Source: Maribellus maritimus
Lineage (GTDB): Bacteria > Bacteroidota > Bacteroidia > Bacteroidales > Prolixibacteraceae
Length of the DNA: 64,000 bases
Assembly (NCBI RefSeq): GCF_022267315.1
Contig: NZ_JAIKLE010000018.1
Location: forward strand, 62,001-126,000
Reading direction: 5' to 3'
Below the pieces are notes generated by a model, which made no database searches, was not told the origin of the DNA, and was given only the letters and a program-made list of their open reading frames with translations. Made by a program: the position numbers and the translations under genes. Shown here piece by piece: positions 9,081 through 18,331 of the stretch (positions within the stretch are counted from its first letter, which is position 1; each line of letters starts with the position of its first letter).

Positions 9081-10371
9081 CAGAGTTAGTCTTATTATCG
9101 GATTAATACTTTTTCCGACAATATTATTCGCACAATTTAATAACAACACAACATCACCTTATTCGAGATTTGGATTAGGAGATCTTTCTTCCAGAAGTCT
9201 GGGGCGAACTGCAGCCATGGGAGGTGCTTCACTGGCAAGCCGAAACAGTTTGCAAATAAACATGGCAAATCCGGCATCGTACAACTCACTTGATTCGCTT
9301 GCCTTTTTATTCGAATTTGGAATAAATGGTAAGTTCTCAAAATTTAACAGTGAGCTGGAAAGTACAGGTGCAAACGATATCAATTTCAATTATCTGGCAT
9401 TCAATTTTCGTATCACGCCTTGGATGGCTGCGAGTATGGGATTGACACCTTATTCAGATGTTGGCTACAATATTGAAATTTACGATTACCTGGAGAACAC
9501 AGGCAATTTTTATACTGTATATTATGGCGATGGTTCACTGTCGAGGGCTTATCTTGGTTTCGCGGTAGAGCCCTACAAAAATATTTCTTTGGGTGCAAAC
9601 CTTAATTATCTCTTTGGAAATCTATCTCACAACTCTGAATTATATTTTTTGGACTCGCCTTACTTCTATAATGCTCAAAAATATGAGCGGGTAAGAATTC
9701 GTCAGTTTGGTTTTGATTTTGGCCTGCAAGCCATTTTGCCGCTAAAAAACAACCAAAAAATTATTTTTGGTGCAGTACTGGAAAATAAGCCTGAATACAG
9801 AGCATTTAAATCAGACATCGCCCAAAAAAATATAAGTATAAGTGTTCCGGTAGGAACATCAACAACTACCGTCTCTGATCAGGACACCATAAACATCCAG
9901 GAAGAAGAAAAAGGAAAAATTAAATTTCCGTTAACATATGGAGCAGGCGTCTCCTATGTAAAGGAAAACGAGTGGGAAGTAAATTTTGATTACTACCATC
10001 AAACATGGTCAGATGCAACTTTTTTTGGAACTATAAACCCGGTTTTGACAGATTTAAATAAATTTGCAATTGGTGCAGAATGGATTCCTGATAAATTTTC
10101 TATTCGAAGCTATATAAAAAGAGTAGCATATCGCGCCGGGATAAAATATGAGAAATCATACCTTATGCTTAACAATCAACAAATTAATGATTTTGGCATA
10201 ACTTTTGGTATTGGTTTACCGATATATCGTTCCAGTTCAACAATTAATATAGCTGCTGAATTGGGGAGAAGGGGTACAAAAAAGGATAATTTAATTGAAG
10301 AAAAGTACGCAAAATTAAATCTAAGTGTTAATTTGCACGACCTTTGGTTTATCAAAAGGAGATACGATTAA
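9067..10371 (+). CDS. Predicted outer-membrane beta-barrel protein (function unknown)
   Basis: The 434-residue protein has a signal peptide ending at ILFAQ. The N-terminal stretch (TSPYSRFGLGDLSSRSLGR) is typical of a Bacteroidota family whose genes I have repeatedly seen beside coaX. The rest is rich in alternating aromatic strands (FEFGINGKFS, YLGFAVEPYKNISLGANLNYL, WEVNFDYYHQTW), as expected for a barrel. The overall pattern recalls FadL/OmpP1-type porins, but no family residue proves transport. The gene starts inside the coaX 3' end and is followed by a TPR protein and LptC, so an envelope role is likely. The start ATG at 9067 is supported by the signal peptide directly after it. Confidence 0.7.
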   Translation: MGRISRVSLIIGLILFPTILFAQFNNNTTSPYSRFGLGDLSSRSLGRTAAMGGASLASRNSLQINMANPASYNSLDSLAFLFEFGINGKFSKFNSELESTGANDINFNYLAFNFRITPWMAASMGLTPYSDVGYNIEIYDYLENTGNFYTVYYGDGSLSRAYLGFAVEPYKNISLGANLNYLFGNLSHNSELYFLDSPYFYNAQKYERVRIRQFGFDFGLQAILPLKNNQKIIFGAVLENKPEYRAFKSDIAQKNISISVPVGTSTTTVSDQDTINIQEEEKGKIKFPLTYGAGVSYVKENEWEVNFDYYHQTWSDATFFGTINPVLTDLNKFAIGAEWIPDKFSIRSYIKRVAYRAGIKYEKSYLMLNNQQINDFGITFGIGLPIYRSSSTINIAAELGRRGTKKDNLIEEKYAKLNLSVNLHDLWFIKRRYD

Positions 10372-10400
10372 GAATAATTAAAATAAAAACTAATACTACA

Positions 10401-12038
10401 ATGAAAGCTAATATTCGTAAAACGCTGCTATTTGTGTCAGTTTTGATGTTTTTCTCAACTTTCGTAATAGGGCAAAAAGTTTTTAAAGGTACAGTTTACC
10501 GAGATGGTGAGCCAGCTGCCGGGGTTACAGTTGAAGTTCACAGAGGGGGAGATATGATGACCAGTTTCGATGGTAAATATGAGTTACAAGGCGATGAAAA
10601 ATCAAAATGGATTCGGTTTACGTTTATCGATGATACAGAAAAAATAGATATTCCTGAAAATTCAGATGGTATTATCAATTTTGCTTTTGACGGAAATATT
10701 CCTGAAGAAGGCGGCGGTGGTAGCACAGCAGTTGGAGGTGTTAGTATGAAAAGCCAGGAAGAATTGGTTAAAGAGCAGAACCAGGATTATATTAATGAAT
10801 ATTCGTTATATACTGAATTCTACAAACAAGATGATTACAATTCGGCACTTCCTCACTGGAAAAAAATATATACCAACTACCCAAAATCTTCTTCCAATGT
10901 ATACATTCAGGGGATAAAGATGTACCAAAGTTTTGTTGAGAATGCATCTACTCCGGAAGAAAAAAACAAGTTCATCGATGAGTTGATGAAGGTTTACGAC
11001 AAAAGAGTTGAACATTTTGGAGAAGAAGGATATGTTCTTGGAAGAAAAGGAACGGATTGGTTAAAATATAAAGTCGTTCAGCAGGAACTAAGCTTAGATG
11101 CCCAAAAAAGTGCATTAAAAAGCGGTTATGAATGGATCAGCAAATCGGTAGAATTACAAGGCGACAAAACAGAAGCACCTGTTTTGGTTTTGTTAATGCA
11201 AACATCAAAATCATTGTTCAAACTTGGTGAGCTTTCAAAAGAAGCAGTTGTAATGAATTACGAGAAATGTAATACCATTATGAACTCAATAATAAGCCAA
11301 GATTCCGATGCAGATATGGTTTCTTTAGTTAAAGAAAAAATTCAACCTGCAATTGAAAGTATTTTTGGAACGTCAGGTGCAGCTGATTGCGAAGCCTTGG
11401 TAAATATTTACAAACCGCAATTTCAGGAAAAAGGAAACGATATCGATTTCATCAAATCAATGCTTCTTAAATTGGGGCGTGCCGATTGTGACGAAAGCGA
11501 ACTGTTTGCTGAAGCAACTGAAAAATTATACGAACTTGAACCATCAGCCTTGGCTGCCTACAACATGGCCCGCCGCCTCGTAAAAAGGAACGACATTGAG
11601 AAAGCAAAAGAATATTACAAAGAAGCCATGGAACAAGAAACAGATGAGGAGCTTCTTGCAACCTATTATATGCAGTATGCAAAAGTTCTTTTTAGCCAAA
11701 GTACCTATCCGGAAGCGCGGAGTTACGCAAGAAAAGTTTTGGATATCGAGGATAACTGTGAAGCGAACATGTTGTTAGGTGAAATCTATGTTCAGGCTAC
11801 CCGTTCCTTTAGCGGTTCAAAACTTGAAAAAGATGCCATTTTCTGGTTGGCTGTTGATTATTTTGCAAAAGCAAGAAGAGGAGAAGATTGCTCAATTGAA
11901 GCAGCACAAAAGATTGCTACTTACAGCGCTTACTTTCCAAATAAAGAAGATGCTTTTATGGAAGGATTACAGGAAGGACAAACTTACAAAATTGGTGGTT
12001 GGATAAACGAATCAACAAAAGTAAGGTTCAATAAATAA
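10401..12038 (+). CDS. Secreted TPR protein with N-terminal carboxypeptidase-regulatory-like domain
   Basis: The product is 545 residues from the ATG at 10401, which directly precedes a signal peptide (RKTLLFVSVLMFFSTFVIGQ). The longer open frame starting at 10344 would place charged residues before the signal. Residues about 25-100 look like a CarboxypepD_reg-type beta domain (VFKGTVYRDGEPAAGVTVEV, FDGKYEL). From about 130 on the protein is helical with TPR-like pairs, for example EEYSLYTEFYKQDDYNSALPHW and the stretch around 370-480 containing AYNMARRLVKRNDIEKAKEY. TPR proteins scaffold other proteins. The partner here may be the outer-membrane protein encoded just upstream. No catalytic motif was seen. 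Confidence 0.75.
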   Translation: MKANIRKTLLFVSVLMFFSTFVIGQKVFKGTVYRDGEPAAGVTVEVHRGGDMMTSFDGKYELQGDEKSKWIRFTFIDDTEKIDIPENSDGIINFAFDGNIPEEGGGGSTAVGGVSMKSQEELVKEQNQDYINEYSLYTEFYKQDDYNSALPHWKKIYTNYPKSSSNVYIQGIKMYQSFVENASTPEEKNKFIDELMKVYDKRVEHFGEEGYVLGRKGTDWLKYKVVQQELSLDAQKSALKSGYEWISKSVELQGDKTEAPVLVLLMQTSKSLFKLGELSKEAVVMNYEKCNTIMNSIISQDSDADMVSLVKEKIQPAIESIFGTSGAADCEALVNIYKPQFQEKGNDIDFIKSMLLKLGRADCDESELFAEATEKLYELEPSALAAYNMARRLVKRNDIEKAKEYYKEAMEQETDEELLATYYMQYAKVLFSQSTYPEARSYARKVLDIEDNCEANMLLGEIYVQATRSFSGSKLEKDAIFWLAVDYFAKARRGEDCSIEAAQKIATYSAYFPNKEDAFMEGLQEGQTYKIGGWINESTKVRFNK

Positions 12039-12101
12039 GAAGAACACTTCTTCAAATAGGATTTACAAAATCAAACCTATTAAAATTGGTGGTCGGAATA
12101 T

Positions 12102-12785
12102 ATGAATCGTCAAAAATTAGGTTTTAAAATAAAGCAACAAATAAAAGCATTAGGTATTGCAGCTCTTTTTATGGGGGCTGCAATACTTTTCTTTGCCTGT
12201 GAGAAAAATAACCTCGAAGAAATAAAAGCATTCAGCTCCGCAGAAGATCTTCCTGTTCTGGAAGCATCTGATTTTGAAACCATCGATACCGACTCAGGTG
12301 TTATCAGATACGAATTAAAAGCACCTAAATTGCTTCAGTTCGAAACAGAAAAAGATTCTTATTCGGAATTTCCTGAAGGTGTTGAACTAACAGAATATGA
12401 TGCAAACAAAAAAATAATCTTTAGTATAACTGCAAATTACGCCAAACAGTTTTTAGAGGAAGAAAAGTGGGAAGCAAAGAACAATGTTATTGCAATAAAT
12501 GCACAAGGAGATACACTTAAAACAGAACATCTGATATACGAAGAGAAGGAAGGGAAGATATATACCGAGGAGTTTGTCCGGATTATTCGACCAGATCAGA
12601 CCTACACAGGCGTTGGCTTTGAATCGGATCAAGCTTTGGGAAACTGGAAAATCAAAGATCTTAAAGGGACTGTTTTCGTATCTTCTAAAAATACGGAAAA
12701 AACGGAAGACAATATTTCTCAAGAAAATGATTCAGGGAATGATGCGGACACCCAATCAGGTCAGAAAAAAATAGAATTCAATTAG
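12102..12785 (+). CDS. lptC: LPS export periplasmic protein LptC
   Basis: LptC carries LPS from the LptBFG transporter to the periplasmic bridge. The 227-residue product starts with a basic N-terminus, a hydrophobic stretch and a lipobox-like FFACEKN. The LptC/OstA-type beta-jellyroll follows, visible as SGVIRYELKAPKLLQFETEK, GVELTEYDANKKIIFSITANYA, and the ...AINAQGDTLKTEHLIY...EGKIYTEEFVRI repeat pattern. The C-terminal about 30 residues are acidic, polar and probably disordered. The context (envelope proteins on both sides) agrees with this family's usual place in Bacteroidia. Membrane anchoring by lipid instead of a helix is inferred from the Cys. Confidence 0.85.
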   Translation: MNRQKLGFKIKQQIKALGIAALFMGAAILFFACEKNNLEEIKAFSSAEDLPVLEASDFETIDTDSGVIRYELKAPKLLQFETEKDSYSEFPEGVELTEYDANKKIIFSITANYAKQFLEEEKWEAKNNVIAINAQGDTLKTEHLIYEEKEGKIYTEEFVRIIRPDQTYTGVGFESDQALGNWKIKDLKGTVFVSSKNTEKTEDNISQENDSGNDADTQSGQKKIEFN

Positions 12786-12795
12786 TAAACCAAAG

Positions 12796-14061
12796 ATGAA
12801 TCTGTATATTATCATCTTAATTACCATTCTTCTGTCTGCATTTTTTTCAGGTATGGAAATCGCTTTTGTATCTGCCAATAAATTGCGATTGGAACTGGAT
12901 AAAAAGTCAGAGCCGTTTAGTTCCAGGATTCTAAAATTTGTTACGGCCGACTCAGGGCATTATATAGCAACCATGCTGGTGGGAAACAACATTGCCCTGG
13001 TAATATATGGTATCGCTTTTGCCGGACTTCTCGAACCGGCTTTCCGGAATTTTATTGAATCCGAATCATTAATTCTGCTCCTCCAAACCATTGTTTCCAC
13101 AATAATTATTTTGGTTTTTGCAGAATTTTTGCCCAAAACACTGTTTCGTATTTTTCCAAATACCATTTTGAATATTTTTGCCCTACCTCTTGCATTGTTC
13201 TATGTGATCTTTTATCCAATTACAAAATTTACAATTAGTATAACCAATTCATTATTAAAATATTTCCTAAAAGCCGATGTAAAAAAATCATCCAAAGATC
13301 TCGTTTTCGGGCGGGTTGATCTGGATGAATTTGTAAAAGAAAATGACCTTCAAAGCCCCGACAAAAAAATAAATATCGAAACAGAAGTAAAACTTTTTAA
13401 AAATGCGCTCGATTTCTCAAAAGTAAAACTCCGGGAGATTATGGTTCCGAGAACAGAGATTGAAATGCTCGATATTAATGCAACAATTAACGATTTACGT
13501 CAGAAACTGGTAGAAACAGGCTATTCACGAATCCTGATTTTTGATGAAAATGTAGACAACATCATCGGGTACGTCCATTCATCGGTAATTTTCCAAAACC
13601 CCACCTCAATAAAATCTCACATTCAAAAAGTTTTGATAGTCCCTGAATCAATGCCAGCCAACAAATTGTTGAGTACATTCATTCAGGAACACCGAAGCAT
13701 AGCTATTGTGGTTGATGAATTTGGAGGAACTTCAGGGATGGTTACCAGTGAAGATATTCTGGAAGAAATATTTGGAGAAATTGAAGATGAACACGACACC
13801 AGCGCAATTATAGAAAAGAAAATAAGTGAAAGCGAATACATTTTCTCAGGTCGGGCTGAAATTGATTTATTAAACGAAAAATACTTCTTTGAACTCCCCG
13901 AAAGTGAGGAATTTGAGACGCTTGCCGGACTAATACTTTTTCGTCATGAAAGTATCCCTAAAATTAATACGATAATAAAAATTGATAATTTCCAGCTAAA
14001 AATATTAAAAGCTACCAGCACAAAAATAGAATTGGTAAAACTCACACTGCCCAACGATTAG
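12796..14061 (+). CDS. CNNM/CBS/CorC_HlyC domain protein (hemolysin C family)
   Basis: The 421-residue inner-membrane protein has a CNNM (DUF21) domain with about four membrane segments in residues 1-170. These include AFFSGMEIAFVSANKLRLE and the acidic-proline LVFAEFLPKTLFR. Two CBS domains follow (REIMVPRTEIEMLDINATINDL, then TSIKSHIQKVLIVPESMPANKLLSTF) with VVDEFGGTSGMVTSEDILEEIFGEIEDE. The C-terminal CorC_HlyC domain lies at about 345-420. Relatives are Mg2+/Co2+ efflux or resistance proteins, and the old hemolysin name is misleading. It starts 10 bp after lptC, so it is in the same transcript. The exact ion is not known. Confidence 0.88.
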   Translation: MNLYIIILITILLSAFFSGMEIAFVSANKLRLELDKKSEPFSSRILKFVTADSGHYIATMLVGNNIALVIYGIAFAGLLEPAFRNFIESESLILLLQTIVSTIIILVFAEFLPKTLFRIFPNTILNIFALPLALFYVIFYPITKFTISITNSLLKYFLKADVKKSSKDLVFGRVDLDEFVKENDLQSPDKKINIETEVKLFKNALDFSKVKLREIMVPRTEIEMLDINATINDLRQKLVETGYSRILIFDENVDNIIGYVHSSVIFQNPTSIKSHIQKVLIVPESMPANKLLSTFIQEHRSIAIVVDEFGGTSGMVTSEDILEEIFGEIEDEHDTSAIIEKKISESEYIFSGRAEIDLLNEKYFFELPESEEFETLAGLILFRHESIPKINTIIKIDNFQLKILKATSTKIELVKLTLPND

Positions 14062-14170
14062 AAATTACCAAAGCACTGTCGCGAATTTATCTTAAAATCA
14101 AATGTTTACATTATTTAACAGGGTACTGTTAAAAAAAAAATAATTGTTCAGGTATAATATCGAAAATTGT

Positions 14171-14178
14171 TATCTTCG
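14171..14178 (+). promoter_or_regulatory. Weak -7-like box upstream of the foldase gene
   Basis: TATCTTCG differs by one base from the Bacteroidota -7 consensus TAnnTTTG. It lies 47 bp before the start of the PpiD-like gene, in a 164-bp gap after the CNNM gene. This suggests a separate promoter for the foldase. Confidence 0.3.
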
Positions 14179-14225
14179 TAGCTCGAAAAAATTAAGTAGA
14201 AATTTATTAAAATTACTGTTATTCA

Positions 14226-16349
14226 ATGGCAACGTTACAAAAGATAAGAACGAAAGCAGGATTGTTGGTAGCAATTGTAATTGGTGTTTCACTTGCCGCA
14301 TTTATTCTTGGCGACATGCTACAGTCAGGAAATTCTCTGTTTCGGAAAAACCAGCTAAAAATTGGAGAAGTTGACGGAGAATCAATTCAATATCCTGAAT
14401 TTCAACAAAAGGTTGAAGAACTTGGTGAAATTTACAGAATGAATTCAGGCCAAAGTCAATTGGATGAAAATACCTGGGTACAAATACGTGAACAAACCTG
14501 GCAAAATTTTATTCAGGAAAAAGTTATGGGAGATGTTTATGATGACCTTGGAATTGACGTAAGTTCCGACGAACTTTTTGATATGCTCCAGGGAAGCAAT
14601 CTTCATCCAATCGTTCAGCAATTGTTTGCAAACCCCAATACGGGTCAGGTTGATCGAAATGCAATCGTAAATTTTTTGAAAAATCTGGATACAGGAGTTG
14701 ATCCAGAACAAAGACAATACTGGCTTTATCTTGAACAACAAATTGTAAAGGACAGAATTCAGACAAAATATGCCAATATGGTTGGGAAAGGTTTGTATGT
14801 AACCACCGAAGAGGCACAAAACAGCCTCGTTGCCAGAAACAAACAATTCAACATCGACTATATTCTATTGAATAACAATTCAGTTGCCGACAGCCAGATT
14901 GTGGTTACACAAAAAGACATAAAAAATTATTACGACGCACACAAAGAAGATTATAAACAGGAAACGACGCGGAGAATAGAATATATAAACTTTCCCGTTG
15001 AACCATCTGCTACCGATTTCAGAAATACTGAAGAATGGGTCAAAGATATTAAAACCGACTTTGCATCGGCAACAGACAATATTCAGTTTGTAAATTCAAA
15101 CTCTGATATAAGTTTTGACGGAACCTGGTTCAAGAAGGACGAACTTCCTGTAAATATTGGCAATTGGATTTATGAAGAAAATGCTGATACAAATGATGTT
15201 TTCGGTCCTTATTTCGAGAGTGAAGCATACAAACTTGCCAAACTCAATGCGATTGAGATGTTACCCGATTCGGTAGAAGCACGTCATATTTTGTTGCGGG
15301 TAAATACACAAGCTGAAGTTGCAGTCATACAGAATTTGGCCGACAGTTTAAAAACTGCTATTGAAAACGGAAGTGACTTTGCCACACTGGCACGCCAGTT
15401 CTCAACCGATCAGGGCTCAGCAATTCAGGGGGGAGATCTAGGTTGGTTCGGTCGTGGACAAATGGTAAAACCTTTTGAAGATGCTGCTTTTAGCAATAAA
15501 GTAAACGAGGTAACTGTTGTTATGTCTCAATTCGGGTTTCATGTAATTCAAACAACAGATCGTGGAAAATTATCAAAACAAATTCAGGTAGCTTACCTGG
15601 TAAGAAATGTTCAACCAAGTACACAGACCTATCAGGATGCATATGCAAAAGCAAGCAAATTTGCGAGTGAAAATACAAATTATAAAGAATTTGAAGCTGC
15701 CGTTGCTGAACAAAACTTAACCAAAAAAGTTGCGACTATTGGCGAGAATGACCGTTTGATTGCCGGGTTGGAAAACCCAAGACAGTTAATTCGTGCAGCT
15801 TACGAAGCTGAAGAAGGTGATATAATTTTTAGCCAGGAGGAAACACCTATTTTTGAATTGGGTGATAATTTTGTAATCGCTGCATTAACCAATATTACAG
15901 AAGAAGGAATTGCTCCTTTAGATGATGTTCAGGCACGTGTGGAGCTCGCTGTTACAAAAGAGAAGAAAGCGGAACTACTAAAAGAAAAAGCAGCTGCTGC
16001 AATGAATGGAAAAACAGATTTGCAGGCCATTGCAGGAGAACTTGATGCAACCGTTGAAAATGCAACAAGTATTAACTTTAACTCGTTCCAGTTGCCGGGA
16101 GTAGGATTAGAACCCGCTGTTATTGGAACTGCAGCATCGCTTGATACAGATCAGCTTTCAAAACCAATCGTGGGTAACAACGGAGTTTTTATTGTACAGG
16201 TTACGTCAGTTAACGAATTGGAAAATCAGGATGTTGCTGCAGAGCAAACTCGTTTGGCACAAAGCTTAACATTCCGGGCAAACTCTCAGGTTGTGAGTGC
16301 CCACGAAAGTGAAATAGAGATTGTTGACAAAAGATCTAAATTCTATTAA
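14226..16349 (+). CDS. Membrane-anchored PpiD/SurA-like peptidyl-prolyl isomerase
   Basis: The 707-residue protein starts with a short cytoplasmic part and one membrane helix (about 12-32, GLLVAIVIGVSLAAFILGDM). A SurA_N-like chaperone region covers about 40-220. A parvulin (PPIC) domain runs from about 350 to 442, with VEARHILLRV, GSDFATLARQFSTD, GGDLGWFGRGQMVKPFEDAAF and FGFHVIQTTDRG. The C-terminal helical region resembles PpiD. Such proteins help newly secreted outer-membrane proteins fold in the periplasm. This fits its position after LptC and outer-membrane protein genes. A strong intrinsic terminator follows. The gene name ppiD would be by analogy only. Confidence 0.87.
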   Translation: MATLQKIRTKAGLLVAIVIGVSLAAFILGDMLQSGNSLFRKNQLKIGEVDGESIQYPEFQQKVEELGEIYRMNSGQSQLDENTWVQIREQTWQNFIQEKVMGDVYDDLGIDVSSDELFDMLQGSNLHPIVQQLFANPNTGQVDRNAIVNFLKNLDTGVDPEQRQYWLYLEQQIVKDRIQTKYANMVGKGLYVTTEEAQNSLVARNKQFNIDYILLNNNSVADSQIVVTQKDIKNYYDAHKEDYKQETTRRIEYINFPVEPSATDFRNTEEWVKDIKTDFASATDNIQFVNSNSDISFDGTWFKKDELPVNIGNWIYEENADTNDVFGPYFESEAYKLAKLNAIEMLPDSVEARHILLRVNTQAEVAVIQNLADSLKTAIENGSDFATLARQFSTDQGSAIQGGDLGWFGRGQMVKPFEDAAFSNKVNEVTVVMSQFGFHVIQTTDRGKLSKQIQVAYLVRNVQPSTQTYQDAYAKASKFASENTNYKEFEAAVAEQNLTKKVATIGENDRLIAGLENPRQLIRAAYEAEEGDIIFSQEETPIFELGDNFVIAALTNITEEGIAPLDDVQARVELAVTKEKKAELLKEKAAAAMNGKTDLQAIAGELDATVENATSINFNSFQLPGVGLEPAVIGTAASLDTDQLSKPIVGNNGVFIVQVTSVNELENQDVAAEQTRLAQSLTFRANSQVVSAHESEIEIVDKRSKFY

Positions 16350-16371
16350 AAATATTTGAGAATAAGAGAGA

Positions 16372-16406
16372 AAAGCTGGCTCCATTGGGAGTCAGCTTTT
16401 TTATTT
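16372..16406 (+). terminator. Intrinsic terminator after the foldase gene
   Basis: An 11-bp stem (AAAGCTGGCTC at 16372-16382 with GAGTCAGCTTT at 16389-16399, one G-U pair), a 6-nt loop and a T-rich tract. It closes the plus-strand run. The convergent FKBP gene ends just beyond it. Confidence 0.85.
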
Positions 16407-16411
16407 TTAAT

Positions 16412-16845
16412 CTATAAGATTTCCAATAAGCGAATATCAAAAATCAGTGTTGCATTAGGAGGTATTTTGTTTCCTGTTCCTTTTCGCCCCCACCCTAATT
16501 CGGGAGGAATCCAAAATTTAAATCTGCTCCCTGCATTCATCAAAAGCAAGCCTTCCTGTAAGCCCTCAATAGCTCTTCAACTTTAACAAGCTCGGGAGCA
16601 TTTTGTCGGTAGGTATCTTCTAATATTCTTCCATCAAGCAACATGGCTCGCTGATGAATCTTTACTTCGTCAAAAATGGCCGCAATCCTACCACCTTTTT
16701 TTTCTTCTACGATTGTATATTGTAATCCGGATTCAGTCTCAATTACGCCTTCTTTTTTTCTGTTTTGAACTAAGAAGTCCTCGCCAACTCTCCTGTTATT
16801 ACCGGCGGAACCTTTATTTCGTTTCTTTTTCTCTCTCTTTGCCAT
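16412..16845 (-). pseudogene. FKBP-type peptidyl-prolyl isomerase with a one-base frameshift
   Basis: From the ATG at 16845 the frame reads MAKREKKKRNKGSAG, then GEDFLVQNRKKEGVIETESGLQY, and IHQRAMLLDGRILEDTYRQN. It then runs into nonsense and a stop at about 16540. The next frame continues exactly as an FKBP C-terminus (IEGLQEGLLLMNAGSRFKFW, IPPELGWGRKGTG, NKIPPNATLIFDIRLLE) and ends at 16414. Restoring one G at about 16573-16575 (GAAGAG[G]CTATTGAGG) gives an intact protein of 144 residues. The lesion is therefore a single-base deletion or a sequencing error. No slippery sequence suggests programmed shifting. The N-terminus lacks a signal peptide and is strongly basic. The start at 16845 is chosen over one 90 bp upstream because the extra residues do not resemble the family. 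Confidence 0.85.
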
Positions 16846-16868
16846 AAACAATCTGTAAAATTCAACTA

Positions 16869-16898
16869 TTTGAAATGTAAATAAAATATATAAATTTG
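16869..16898 (+). promoter_or_regulatory. Bacteroidota-type promoter (-33 TTTG, -7 TAAATTTG)
   Basis: TTTG at 16869-16872 and TAAATTTG at 16891-16898 are separated by 18 bp. This is the best match in the window to the Bacteroidota housekeeping promoter. It points to the outer-membrane protein gene starting at 16972, giving a leader of about 67 nt. Confidence 0.6.
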
Positions 16899-16971
16899 CA
16901 CGGTTTTTATTAACTAAATCCCCCCGGAAAAACAAAATTGCAACTTTAACCTAACTAAAAACGAATTATAG

Positions 16972-18276
16972 ATGATTTCAAAAATATTTAATCTTACCGT
17001 CGTTATTCTTCTTTTGGTCACTTTTCAGATTTATGCCGGCAACAATCCAACAAACGACGATATCAAAAATATAAATACTACACGCATAAAGGGAGTTTCC
17101 CCCTACGGAAAAAAAGAAGGTAAACCGAAAGTTTTTATCGAAGGAATATGGCTCGATTTCGACTACATGAGACGGCACCTTCCATATATTGATTTTGTAA
17201 ACGACCCTGCCGTTGCAGATATCCACATTATTATAAACAACCGCATCAGCGGTTCTGGCGGGCAGGTTTATTCTATTCGATACAACAACAATACGTTTGA
17301 AAACTTCACAGAATATACACTATCGTGCACAACAGCCTCAAGCGACACATACGAAGAAAGAAGAGGAAAAATCGTAAATACCATTACGCTGGGGTTAATG
17401 CCTTTTGCAAACGAGACAGAAGTAGCCGGCAACCTTTCTATTCGCTATCGTGGAGAACAAAATGAAATTAAACCGATTGTAACCGATGACCCCTGGCATA
17501 ACTGGACATTCAGGGGAACCTTTAACGGAGATATTTATATGGAAGAAAGCCGAAAAAACTTCAATTATTCATATAATCTCAGGGCTGATAAAGTTACGGA
17601 AGACTGGCGTATAAGAAATTTTGGACAAATGAGTGTAAGAACAAGAGAATATGAGGATGATGGTGAAATATACCGTTCTGAAAACACCAGTAGTAATATT
17701 TCGTCAAGTGTAGTAAACAGTCTTTCAAGCCGTTGGTCTGCAGGTGCGTTTTTTGGTTATTCAAACAGCAACTACAGCAACCTCGTTTATTCTATTTCGG
17801 CAAAACCAGCTGTGGAATACAATATTTTCCCCTGGGATATTTCAGACCGAAAAGTTTTCACAATCGCCTATTATATCGGACCGGAGTGGAAAAGGTATTA
17901 TGAAGAAACCATTTACGGAAAATTTCAGGAAAGTTTATGGGAACAGACATTGCGCCTGGACTTGCAAATTGTTCAGACCTGGGGCGAAATTGAAGCCGGA
18001 CTGGATGCTTCAAACTATCTTCATGACTTTAGCAAAAACAGAATCACTTTTGACTCTGATTTATCCGTTCGTATTGTTCGCGGCTTCTCCGTAAATTTCA
18101 ATTTCAGGGTTGAGAATATTCACGACCAGATTTATTTGGCAAAAGGAGATGTTTCACTGGAAGACATACTTCTAAACAAAGTTCAGTTACCGTCGACTTT
18201 CGAAGTGAGAGCAGGAGTAGGTGTCAGATTACAGTTTGGGTCCATATACAATAACATTGTAAACAACCGGTTATAA
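16972..18276 (+). CDS. Predicted secreted outer-membrane beta-barrel protein, unknown
   Basis: The 434-residue product has a signal peptide (ending near IYAGNN). A small alpha/beta N-terminal region follows at about 40-150 (PKVFIEGIWLDFDYMRRHLPYIDFV, ADIHIIINNRISGSGGQVYSI). The rest is a long set of amphipathic strands (WTFRGTFNGDIYMEESRKNF, WSAGAFFGYSNSNYSN, WGEIEAGLDASNYLHDF) ending in VGVRLQFG. The strand pattern and the aromatic strand ends suggest an outer-membrane barrel of 10 or more strands. I do not recognise the family with certainty. The gene stands alone between convergent neighbours, behind a good promoter. Confidence 0.65.
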   Translation: MISKIFNLTVVILLLVTFQIYAGNNPTNDDIKNINTTRIKGVSPYGKKEGKPKVFIEGIWLDFDYMRRHLPYIDFVNDPAVADIHIIINNRISGSGGQVYSIRYNNNTFENFTEYTLSCTTASSDTYEERRGKIVNTITLGLMPFANETEVAGNLSIRYRGEQNEIKPIVTDDPWHNWTFRGTFNGDIYMEESRKNFNYSYNLRADKVTEDWRIRNFGQMSVRTREYEDDGEIYRSENTSSNISSSVVNSLSSRWSAGAFFGYSNSNYSNLVYSISAKPAVEYNIFPWDISDRKVFTIAYYIGPEWKRYYEETIYGKFQESLWEQTLRLDLQIVQTWGEIEAGLDASNYLHDFSKNRITFDSDLSVRIVRGFSVNFNFRVENIHDQIYLAKGDVSLEDILLNKVQLPSTFEVRAGVGVRLQFGSIYNNIVNNRL

Positions 18277-18331
18277 CACCAGTTTAGATAAAGATTTACT
18301 TTTTACAAACAAGATCTCTTTTCATCTTAAA

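Noticed and set aside
16356-16586. 76-codon plus-strand frame over the terminator and FKBP end
   Set aside because: It is the reverse strand of the FKBP C-terminus, which explains its openness.
18277-18331. Weak inverted sequence between convergent genes
   Set aside because: Arms pair poorly; not a convincing terminator.
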